The notes beneath the pieces were generated by a model. That model was given only the letters and a program-made list of their open reading frames with translations, was not told the DNA's origin and did no database searches. A stretch of 60,000 nucleotides of DNA. It comes from Cryptomeria japonica (lineage: Eukaryota > Streptophyta > Pinopsida > Cupressales > Cupressaceae). Each line of letters opens with the position of its first letter. Position 1 is the first letter of the stretch. Shown in pieces: positions 22,996 to 33,200 of this stretch. The stretch is taken from NCBI RefSeq assembly GCF_030272615.1, contig NC_081412.1, positions 23,220,432-23,280,431 of the forward strand, in the 5' to 3' direction. A program made the position numbers and the translations under genes.

Positions 22996-23790
22996 TGTTA
23001 GGAATCCCACAGATACTGAGAGGGGAGGGTGAATCAGTATCTAACCGGTGAGTACAATTTCTTGAATTAAAACATGCAGAACATAGTATAACAGTGTACC
23101 AGTATGCAAGAAATAATGTAATAAACAGAATTAAGAACATCCACATGAAAAGAACACCATAACACAAGGTTTTAACAAGGAAACCTGGTGTGAGAAAAAC
23201 CTCGGTGGGATTTGTGACCCACAATATTCACTCACTGGCCAATAAGAGAATATTACTTACAATAGGGGCATGCACATGCAAGAAGGCAAACTACCTAGAG
23301 CTCACTGCTCAATGGGAAGTCTCACTGACTTACAATGAGGATTATACAAATCCAATATCTTGTACTACTTTACAATAGCATCTATAATGCCTGATCTAGT
23401 ACCGGTTGTTGCTCTACTTCTTACATAAACCCTTAGCCTATATTTCGCATAATAGGTCTGCCTAATATTTTTCCTTAATGCTTCCTCACTCATTACCAAA
23501 TGTCTACAATGATCTCTTTTATATATAAGAGTCATTTTACAATTTTCCAAGTCAGCTTACAAAGTTTTTACAATAATAAACAAAATATAATATAACAAAA
23601 TCCTATCGGCCTCTGTGCCGGTATACTTCTTTTCTTTGTGCTGGTGTCGGTGTCCTAAGTGCCGATGTAGAGTGTGATCTGCTAATGCTAGTATAATGCC
23701 TTTGCCGGTTCCATAGGATTGCAAGGTTTCCATCAACGACAAAACCTTCAATCACATACAATGTCTCATTGGAGTGTGCATATGCCAACA
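22996..23790 (-). repeat. 5' LTR of pol-less element
   Basis: 795 bp, TGTTAGGAATCCC to ATGCCAACA on the + strand. The promoter for the two ORFs should lie here. The PBS sits two bases inside. Confidence 0.95.
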
Positions 23791-25436
23791 ATTCCTTCCA
23801 ACAGTTGTTTGATCCATGCTATGTTGGTACAATTCAATGTTGCAGCAACGTATTCAGCTTCTGTTGTTGACTGTGAAACACATCCTTGTTTCTTGCTAAG
23901 CCAACTCACTAGTCTTTCTCCTAAAAAGAAAGATCCTCCACTTGTGCTTTTCCTGTCATCAATGTTGCCTGCCCAATCAGCATCAGTATAAACTTTTAAA
24001 TCAAAATCATTTCCTTTCTGATATACTAAGTCATAATCCTCTGTGCCTTTCAAGTATCTAAAAATTCTTTTGATTGTTGTCATGTGTGTTTCCTTAGGAT
24101 CTGCAAAGAATCTTGCAACTATACCTATTGCATGTGTTATGTCTGGTCTGCTGTGAACAACATATTGTAGCTTTCCAATCATGGATCGATAAAGTGTCTC
24201 ATCAACAGATGCAGATTCATCATTCTTTGATAGTTTATAGTTGGTAGTCATAGGAGTACTTACTGGTTTTGAATCCTCCATTCCAAATTTCTTCAAGATT
24301 TCCTTTATGTACTTGGATTGAGTAATGAAAAACTCATTTTTCATTTGCAGTATCTCTAAACCTATAAAATACTTTATCTCACCAATTAATGACATCTCAA
24401 ATTCTTTTCTCATTTCATTTCCAAATTTCTTACATAGAGAGTCATTTCCACAAAATATAATATCATCAACAAATATGGCTGAGATCAGTATTCCATTTTC
24501 ATCATTCTTCATGTACATATTGTTGTTCTCACTTGTCCTTATAAAACCAATCCTAATCAAATAAGAGTGCAATCTTTCATACCATGCTCTAGGTGCTTGT
24601 TTTAGACCATATAATGCTTTGTTCAATTTACATACCTAATCTTTATTCTTGTCTTCAACAAATCCTTTAGGTTATTCAATAAAAACTTCTTCTTCTAATA
24701 TTCCATTCAGAAATGTAGATTTGACATCCATTTGATATACCTTGAAGTTTTTGAAAGCAGCATATGCCAACAATGTTCGTACTCCTTCAAGTCTAGCCAC
24801 AGGTGCAAAAGTTTCACCATAATCAATTCCTTCTTCTTGAGCATAACCTTTGCAAACTAGTCTTGCTTTATTTCGAATGACCTCACCTTTTTCATTTAGC
24901 TTGTTTCTGAAAATCCACTTTGTACCGATTACATTTTTGTCCTTTGGTCTTGGGATTAGTGTTCATGTGTCATTCTTCTTGATTTGATCAATCTCTTCTG
25001 TCATAGCATTTATCCAATCTTCACTGTTAAATGCCTCTTTCACTATTCTCAATTCAAATTCAGATATCAGACATGTGTTTTGTCTCATTTTGTTCCTTGT
25101 CATCATTGGATCATCCTTATCTCCTATAATCTGACTTGGTGCATGATGCCTTCTAACATACTTGGCTAATACAGGCTCGATAGGCTCTGTATGATCTTCT
25201 TCATCACTCGGTAACCGGATATTTTCTTCAACAGTTTTCTCAATAAAACTTGTCAGTTGAACATAGACAAATTCATCATAATCTTCTGGTTCTTTGGAAT
25301 TTCCTTCATCATTTCATCCTGCAAATTCATCAATTTTCACATTTGCACTTTCTACTATTTTGTTAGATGATTTGATCAAACATTTAAATGCTTTGCTTCT
25401 AGAAGAATAACCTAGAAATGTTCCTTCTTCACTTTT
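23791..25436 (-). pseudogene. Copia reverse transcriptase and RNase H (outer element)
   Basis: Copies element RNA into cDNA. Reverse-strand motifs in order: [95 protein letters not shown] (catalytic FVDD), YIKEILKKFGM, then RNase H VYTDADWAG, STSGGSFFLG and STTEAEYVAAT. The frame is broken by TGA at 24963-24965 (Trp expected), TAA at 24672-24674 and TAG at 24636-24638 (Gln expected at both). The remainder of RNase H is at 16905-17184, beyond the nested insertion. Confidence 0.92.
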
Positions 25437-26690
25437 CTAATCAAACTTGCCATTTCTATCATCTTTGTGTACATAGCATCTACTTCCAAAGATTTTAAAA
25501 TAACTTACATTAGGTTTCTTGTCATTACAAATTTCATATGGTGTCTTCAAAGTACCTTTCTTCAGTTGTACTCGGTTCAAAGTGTAAATTGTTGTGCTTA
25601 TTGTTTCTCTCCAAAATATTTGTGGCACTTTCTTTTCAATCATCAGGGTTCTGGCACAATCCACAATAGATATGTTTCTTCTCTCAGCTATTCCATTCTG
25701 CTGTGGAGTTCTCGGTGCAGAGACTTGTCTTTCAATACCATGATCATTGCAGAATAAGTTGAACTCATCAGATGTGAACTCTCCTGCTCCATCTGATCTA
25801 AGACATTTCAGTTGTCTTCCTATTTCATTTTCAACTCTTGCCTTGTACCATTTAAACATTTGAAAAGCTTCTAATTTTTGTTTTAAAAACATAACTGGCA
25901 TCATCCTTGAATAGTCATCCACAAATAATATGAAATATTTATCACCATAATAACTTTGAACTTTCATAGGACCACAAAGATCAGTATGCACAAGATCTAA
26001 AATTCCCTTAGAAGTGTAAGACTTACTTGTAAATTTTGATCTTCTCATCTTACCCATCTGGCATCCTCGGCACATAGCATTCTTAGGCTTTTCAAGACTC
26101 GGTAGACCTCTTACTTGGTGTTTCTTACTTATTTTGATTAGATTATCAAAATTTACATGATAAAAAATTTTATGCCATAACCAGGTATCATCTATCTTTG
26201 CATACAGACACTTGTTCCGAGTTGAGTCAAGGTGAAATGTGTTACCTTTTGTTTGTGTCCCGATAGCAGCTAACTTTCCATTCTTGTCATGAACTTTGAC
26301 AATTCCCTTCTGAACCTCTATTCGGTATCCTGTGTTGTTTAGCTGTGCTACACTCAACAAATTGTATTTCAAACCTTCAACCCAGAAAACATCATTGCAT
26401 CTTGCATTGTCAAGAAGTTTTATAGATCCTTTACCTTTCACCAGACATGGTGCATCATTACCAAATCTTACATAGCCTCCATCATAATCTTCTAACATAA
26501 CAAACTTGTGTTTATCACCTGTCATATGATGTGAGCATCCACTATCTATGATCCAAGAATCATTAGTATTTACGTGAGATATTAGGTCTTTTTCTTCATA
26601 CCTTTCTTCATCTGATCCATCTTTGATAGCCACATAAACTACTTCCTCTGTATCGGTTTCATCTTATTTATCATCAGTGGATTCCTCATC
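25437..26690 (-). pseudogene. Copia protease and integrase (outer element)
   Basis: The protease core is SWIIDSGCSHHMTGD (catalytic DSG, about 26540-26560), followed by the VKGKGSIKLLDNARCNDV and LLSVAQLNNTGYRIE blocks. The GAG-pre-integrase zinc region is WLWHKIFYHVNFDNL...CRGCQMGKMRR, where the first His of the usual HxxxH survives. The integrase core has LVHTDLCGPMKVQSYYGDKY, FVDDYSR, LRSDGAGEFTS and SAPRTPQQNGIAERRN (DDE residues visible), and then YTLNRVQLKKGTLKTPYE. The open part has no internal stop from 26633 to 25437, ending at TAG 25437-25439. Upstream the frame joins gag through two stops. It cleaves the polyprotein and inserts cDNA. Confidence 0.92.
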
Positions 26691-26729
26691 AGCTATTAAG
26701 CATGTCTTTCTATCTCTTCTTTTGAAGTC

Positions 26730-27693
26730 TCAGTGTCCTCTATAATGATTGTCTTTATGTCTATCATCTCGGTAATCTCTCTTTTCAATAGATTCTTTGT
26801 CAAGACAGTTAGAAGCCATATGTCCTATCTTATCACAATTGAAACATTTCAAAGGTAGTTTTCCTTTATACTTACCTTTGCCTCTCGGTAACCTTCTGGC
26901 TAATAGTGCTTCAAACTCTTCCTGCTTTCTGATTTCCTCATACAGTTTGTGTACTTCTTCCATGTTCTTACGAAATCTTTCACTTGCTCCACTGTGATCT
27001 CCTTCAGAGTACTTATACTTTCTTTCATTGTAATCATTAGATTCATCAAGATGAAAAGAACTAAATGCAGATTCAACTTTATTTACCAAAGATCCACTGT
27101 TATCAAAGTTACTTAACTCAAATGCATGTAGCTTACCAATAGTAGCATCTAAAGAAACTGGCATATTAGGTACAGACCTCAATTCATTGATTGCAAAGAC
27201 TCTGATTGCATAAGCCGGTAGAAGGGTTCTTATCAACTTACTTGTTATATCCTTTTCTTCAATAGTTCAACCTGCTCCTTTGATTTGATTGACAATCTCC
27301 TTTAGTCTTGTACTGTACTGAGTTATGTTCTCACATTCATTCATCCTCATAGATTCAAGTTGTCCTCTTAGACTATCTACTTTGCTCTTGAACATGTTCA
27401 TCTCCTCCATATACTGATATGAGCTTATCCCACATAGCCTTTGCATCATTGCAGCCTTCTAGATCATTAAACTCTGAGTCGGTCAATGTAGATGTTATTT
27501 CAATCATTGCTTGGATATGTTCTTTCTTTGCCTTTATTTCTTCCATAGTCAATGGATAGGTGTTCGGTGTGATGAAATCATTCTCCAGATAATATACAGC
27601 ATATTCTCCAACTCCTGATAGGTGCAGCTTCATCCTTTTCTACCATGTAGAGAAACTTGACTTGTTCAGCTTCGGTGCATCCCTCTTATACAT
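26730..27693 (-). pseudogene. Copia gag (outer element)
   Basis: Likely start ATG at 27693. The first part (to about 27400) has the usual Copia gag content (YYLENDFITPN, DAKAMWDKLISVYGG), interrupted by a TAG after the first 17 codons. A frameshift near 27400-27449 moves to the frame shared with pol (FKSKVDSLRGQLESMRMNEC, IVNQIKGAG, then TGA at 27267-27269). The C-terminus has a single zinc knuckle, CFNCDKIGHMASNC, near 26820-26860. Gag forms the particle and binds RNA. Confidence 0.88.
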
Positions 27694-27742
27694 CTTTGGA
27701 TCTTTGCCTCAAGTACCTTTAAACTTTTCTTCTGGAGTCCAA

Positions 27743-27754
27743 AGCTCTGATACC
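27743..27754 (-). other. Primer binding site of outer Copia
   Basis: The minus strand reads TGGTATCAGAGC, two bases from the LTR edge at 27757. Confidence 0.9.
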
Positions 27755-27756
27755 AA

Positions 27757-28455
27757 TTGATAGTTCTAATACTTAATGTAAGTACAGATCCAATAGCCAA
27801 CAAGATGAGAGGGGGGGGTGAATCATACAAACTTAATCTTCCATAAAAACATCAGATTCAACCTCGGTAACATATACTTCAGTAATATAACCAAAATTAC
27901 TAAACATGCAAACTCAAAAGCATATAAACATCATAAACCTCATAACACCTTATTTAACATGGAAACCCAAATAGGGAAAAACCACTGTGGATTTCGGGCC
28001 CACTAAGAAATATACTCTTCTAGAGTATGCTCGGTTAAAAGCAAATCCTGTTAAAAATTACAAACACATTGCTAGATGTGACCCGGTTAAGGGATTTCCC
28101 TCAGATCTATTAGGATCTTCACCTTGTTAAAGGATTTCAAACACTCAATCAGAATGTCACCTTGCTAGAGGGTTTTATAAATAAGACTATTAAGTCCACT
28201 CGGTTAAGAGATTTTCTGTCACTTCACAAAATAACAGTAATAAAAATCTATCTGCAACTTCACATCTAAAATACTAAAGCAGATTCTTACTTGCTCAATA
28301 CTATCTAGACATAGAACTAATCTTGTCCATCTGTTGGGCTTCTATACTCTGTTATTCAAACAGGTCTTCAAGTTTTTGTGCTCGGTAATCATTATCTAGC
28401 ATCCCTATGCATACATTTGTCTGCATGCATTTTTTATCAATAGTTCCTTATTTAT
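27757..28455 (-). repeat. 5' LTR of outer Copia, inner piece
   Basis: Matches 14927-15636 or so. It is interrupted after TTTAT (28451-28455) by the Gypsy element and continues at 41254. Confidence 0.92.
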
Positions 28456-30106
28456 TGTAATGTCATAAATTGTACGCACTTGCTAAAAGCGGTACAATTT
28501 AACACCTAGTTTAGCACCTGCCTTGGCACAGTTGCATTTTGCATTACATTTCCCCTTTAGCACTTAATTAATCGAATTAATTAGGTCTAAAGGTGCTATT
28601 TCACCATTTTCCACATCACAAAGTTGGGCCCTTTCATTAAAGAGTGCCCCTTTCATTTTATTCCTCCAATACATCACTTAATCAAAAACCCTAATTAGGC
28701 CCTATTCTGAGCTTGGGGGCTTAATTTCGGGGGTCAAAACATCTCTAAATCACCTGTAACTTCAGGATTCTCTCTAAAATCATCATATCTGACGGTCCTG
28801 AAAATTTGGTGAAAAGTTGTCGGGACCGTGGCGCCTGGAGTGCACACGGTCCTGGACATTTTTCCCGAAATTTTAGGAGCGCGATCCAATCATAAAATAA
28901 AGCCTAACCCCAAGAAATTAGCGGGATATTCAATCTCTAGGTCGGCCAAAAGACGAAATTGTGACCTAGGGTTTCATACATAAGAGCTCTCTTTCTTCAT
29001 TTGAAAGGATCGGATTTTTGTTTTCAGGAACTTCATATGCAGCGAAAGAGCAGATCTTTGAAGACTTCAACATCTTACAACATCCCTCTATCAAGCATTT
29101 ATCAATTCCATTCATCCATTTAGGGCTTGGAAGACATTGAAGAACAATAGGAGATTACCGACTGAAGATTGGCTTGTACTCCTCCCTTGAGGGTTGGGTA
29201 TGATTTCATGTTGTTTTCATGTCTTTACATAAGCTTCAATACATCATTTATTCATGCTTTAGATCACTTTGCATCTTGATTTAGAGAATTTACGTTATCA
29301 TTTACAAGCAATTAGGGTTTACTTTCTAGGTTGCTCTAGTTTGCTTTCTTGCATTTTAGGACCTTGCACACACACTAGGTCTGCACACACAATACATTTT
29401 ACAAAACAACTTGGCTATTCGTGGAGGTGGAAATCACCGAAGCGGGGGTTTGACTAAGGAAAAACCCTATATAGCCGCCCATACACCCTTTTTCAGATAT
29501 CGTTGTAGGTTTCGGGATTCAGACGACGTCGCGGGATACAGATCCGGAGAGAGAAGGTTGAGACAGCACTCTGTATCAAATTGTAGAGCAGAAGACTGGG
29601 ACAGGGGCGCTGGGCGCCCTGGTCCTGCCAGGATAGGGGCGCTGGGCGCCCTGGTCCCTGGGACAGAGGCGCTGGGCGCCCTGGTCCTCCGGATAGACAG
29701 CTTTCCGACAGTGTTCCAGAGTGTAGAACAGCAGTTTCCGGTGCAGTTTTCAGGACAGTGGCGCCCGCGCCCCCGTCCCGAACATTTTCAGTCCGATTTT
29801 TACTCCGGGTACACATCTGCATTCTTATTTCATCCTTGTATTTACAGTTGTTCATTGTTTAATCTCAATTCTGCAATCTTGTTATTAGTTCATACTTGCA
29901 TTTTGGGATTAGGGTTTGAACTTGCATTACTTGATCTTACAATTTCAACAAGGGAATAGAAATCCTAATAGATATCCCGTGGCTCTCTCTTTCACCAAAA
30001 GAAGTAGCCAATTGTGCGATATCTCTAGGCTCTTTCGTATTCCGTAATGTGTGTCAAAAGGTAGGATTAGGGCATGTTAACCTAGTCTCACTTTTTCCCC
30101 CACACA
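28456..30106 (+). repeat. 5' LTR of Tat element
   Basis: 1651 bp, TGTAATGTCATAAATTG to CCCCCACACA. It contains a GGCGCTGGGCGCC repeat block (29599-29690). Open frames through it start with TTG and appear in both LTRs; I do not treat them as genes. Confidence 0.95.
29599..29690 (+). repeat. Three ~30-bp GC-rich repeats in the LTR
   Basis: Units at about 29599, 29631 and 29661, each with GGCGCTGGGCGCCCTGGTCC. The core GGGCGCCCTGGTCCC is the reverse complement (one mismatch) of the GGGACCATGGCGCCC units at 38719-38856. The same block is in the 3' LTR (about 40746-40837). Confidence 0.85.
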
Positions 30107-30109
30107 TTT

Positions 30110-30127
30110 TGGTGAACCCGACGTGAA
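30110..30127 (+). other. Primer binding site of Tat element
   Basis: TGGTGAACCCGACGTGAA begins three bases after the LTR. The TGG start fits a tRNA 3' end complement; I cannot say which tRNA. Confidence 0.6.
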
Positions 30128-30278
30128 TCTATCATTGCTTCCTCTTGCATTGCATTTGTTAGATCTAGATCTAGATTTAGTGTGTTTTCATTTCATTTTC
30201 ATTAAAAAGGAAAAGGAAAAAAAAAAAAAAGTGTGTTTCTTTGCATTGGGTGTTTAAGTTTTGTGTAATCTTTTCAAA

Positions 30279-33200
30279 ATGTCAGATTTTTATTTGCAAA
30301 ATGTTCATGCTTTCGATGATTATTATGAGTATAGCCAAGACGAATTAGATGAAGCTTTAGATGAGTTTTTAAACCCTAAAGATGCCAAACCTTCATTTTA
30401 CCAAAAACTCATAAACCTTGTTACTATGCCATTTCGTTGTGATGAGAAAGATAAGTTGAATGAGTCCTCTCAAGGGTACATTCCTATCAACTCTTCCACT
30501 AAATCTAGTAACATGGTTGTTTTCACCAATCCCCTCTATGAGGAGATGTCTCCTTTTGAATCAAAAGATAAACCTTTCAATAGATATGATCATGCTTTGT
30601 TGGATGATGCTCTTGATGACTTTGTGGCTTTATCGAAATCTTTAAACAAGAACAAAACCTCTAAATTAGTTAACATGATAAACTTGAATGAGCATAAAAA
30701 GCCTCTCTTTCAAGTCCAAGGAGCTTATCCTTCTCCCACCTTTCAAAGTCCTAAGTCACCTCTCCTTACTGTCCAAGGAGGGTATGATCATGATTCCTTT
30801 CGTACTCTGAATAAACCAATCATCACTGTGCAAGGAAGAAAACCTATAAGTCCTTATAATTATGCCAAGCAAATAACTAGAGAGAGTTATCATGCGGTTG
30901 CCCATACTTATCATACCAGAAATAACAGGCAGCCTAGTCCTCCTCCTGTTATCCCAGTTTCCCTTCCGAATCCTCAACCAGTTCTTCCACAAGCTCCACG
31001 TATTTCACAAGTTCTTGGAAAGGAATATGATCTCATAGAACAACTTAAAGCTACCCCTGCTAAGATATCCCTTTGGGATTTGATTCAAACTTCTTCCGCT
31101 CATCATGGAATGTTACAAGATGCCTTGAAAGATTTGAATGTTCCTCCACCGAATACATCTAGTAATATAGCATCTTTGGTTAACTCTGTGATGAATCCTA
31201 AAGCTCAAATTGTGTTTACCCAAGATGAGTTGCCTACTAGTGAAATCCAACATCAATATGATCCCTTGATGATTGTGGTTATCATGAAAGACACTGCTAT
31301 AAGGTGAACACTAGTAGATAATGGCTATGGTCTTAATGTGTGTAGCATTAATCTTTTGCATACGATGAATGTGGATACATCCTTAATTGAACCAGACTCT
31401 CGTCCTATTCGAGGCTTTGATAATGTGGCTAAAACTTCATTAGGTACTATCACCTTACCCATCACAGTAGGGCCTGTTACTTTGCCTACACCTATCCATG
31501 TTATGTCGAGAAATCTAACGTACAACTTGCTACTAGGGAGACCTTGGATTCACAGTATGCACGCTGTCCCTTCTACATTGCATAGACAAGTTAAATTTAT
31601 TTATAACAATAAGACATATACCTTGATAGGTGATACTAATTTTCAAGCTTGTTTGCGAACATCCACTTCTAAGGGGGGTTCTTCTAAGCCGTCCTCATCT
31701 AGTGATGAATCTTTAAATAAGATACCTATCGGTGAATCCTCGCTCTCCGATGATCAAAATTCTTTGAATGAGTCTGGAGCTCTTGGAGAAGATTCTTCTC
31801 GACTTGAAACTACACATAAGAAGGATTTTGATCCTGGGAAGATCCTCGAAGACGACGATTGGGGATCCCTTGATTTTAATCCTACCTTTGTGGGTGAATA
31901 TAAGGTTCCTTCTAGAGAAATTAAAGTTGAAAAGAAGGAAGAAGCTGAAAATCATAAAGTTGAAAAGAAAGAAGAAACTAAAAATCAATCAACCTTACCT
32001 GAATCTATGAGTAATAATTTTGTGGCCGCCTCTCAAACTTCTTCTCCTCACATCTCTAATTATGAAGAGTTTGATTCTTTGTCTTATGAAAAACCACCTT
32101 CTCTTCCTGAAATGGCTGATCGTTATGGTCGTGGTTTTCGCATTTTTGCTAAGCATGGGTATCATGGAAAAGGTTGTGGTGCTCATGAACAAGGGATAAG
32201 AGTTCCTCTAGAGACTAATTTTCACAATTATGCCTTTGGACTTGGCTTTAATCCCTGCAAACGTACTAAAGCTTCTAAAAGACCATGCATTAGTGTTAAT
32301 GCTATCTCTACATCTTTATCAATACAACATCCTGAGTATATTGATGGGGATCCTTCGTGTGCCTGTGCTTTGGATGTCTTCCCTACCGACGATGCTTTAG
32401 CTGAGTTCTTGGGAGCCTATGACACTCTTCCTCGTTATCATCACAATAGGGGACTCCCTTATTGTTTGAACACTGAAGCCTATTTTGGAAAAGAGATTGA
32501 TAATGACGAGATTGTGAAAGAATTCCCTTAGTTAAAGGATACTCCTCAACAAATTAATCTTCTCATAAGTGACACCACTGATGTTAAGATGGATCCTTGC
32601 AATAAAGAGAAAGTCATTAAAATTGGGAAATGTTTGGATGAAGAGGAACAGAAACAATATGAAGAACTATTGCATGAATTCCCTGAGATCTTTGCTTGGG
32701 CATATTCTGACATGCCTGGTATAGATCCTAAGATCGTTACTCATAATATTGTCTTAGTTCCTGATGCTAAGCCTGTGAAACAAAAGATTCGAAAAATGAA
32801 TCCTAAGGTGGCTCTACTTGTTAAGGCTGAGATTGAAAAATTATTGGAGGTTGGATTTATCCGCCCTATTGACTATTCCCCATGGATTTCAAATATTGTC
32901 GCTGTGGCTAAACCAGACAACAAAATAAGAATGTGTACCGACTTTCGGGATCTAAATAAGGCTTCTTTAAAAGATGATTTCCCTCTTCCAAACATTGACA
33001 TGATAGTTGATTCTACGGCAGGACATGCCTTGTTATCCTTCATGGATGGTTTTTCAGGCTACAATCAAATTTTTATTAACCCTCAAGATCAATTCAAAAC
33101 TGCTTTCACCACTCCTTGGGGTACGTTTTGTTGGATAATGATGCCTTTTGGACTTAAAAATGCCGGTGCAACTTATCAACGAGCAATGACCCTTATCTTT

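Larger units (their letters stand above)
17185..23790 (-). mobile_element. Pol-less Copia-type LTR element with two unusual ORFs
   Basis: Two 795-bp LTRs (17185-17979 and 22996-23790) enclose a PBS (22982-22993) and PPT (17980-17991) in - strand order. The flanks are attct and attcc, a 5-bp TSD with one mismatch that restores the outer Copia frame. The 5.0-kb interior encodes a coiled-coil/CCHC protein and a large unrecognised protein, but I find no protease, integrase, RT or RNase H. That fits a large non-autonomous element moved by another Copia's enzymes; the outer Copia shares its PBS and nearly its PPT. The LTRs differ by roughly 4-5% by eye. Confidence 0.9.

Noticed and set aside
29411-29959. 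182-codon frame in the Tat 5' LTR, repeated at 40558-41106 in the 3' LTR
   Set aside because: Starts with TTG, not ATG, spans the GC-rich repeats, and appears twice only because the LTR is duplicated. No domain recognised.
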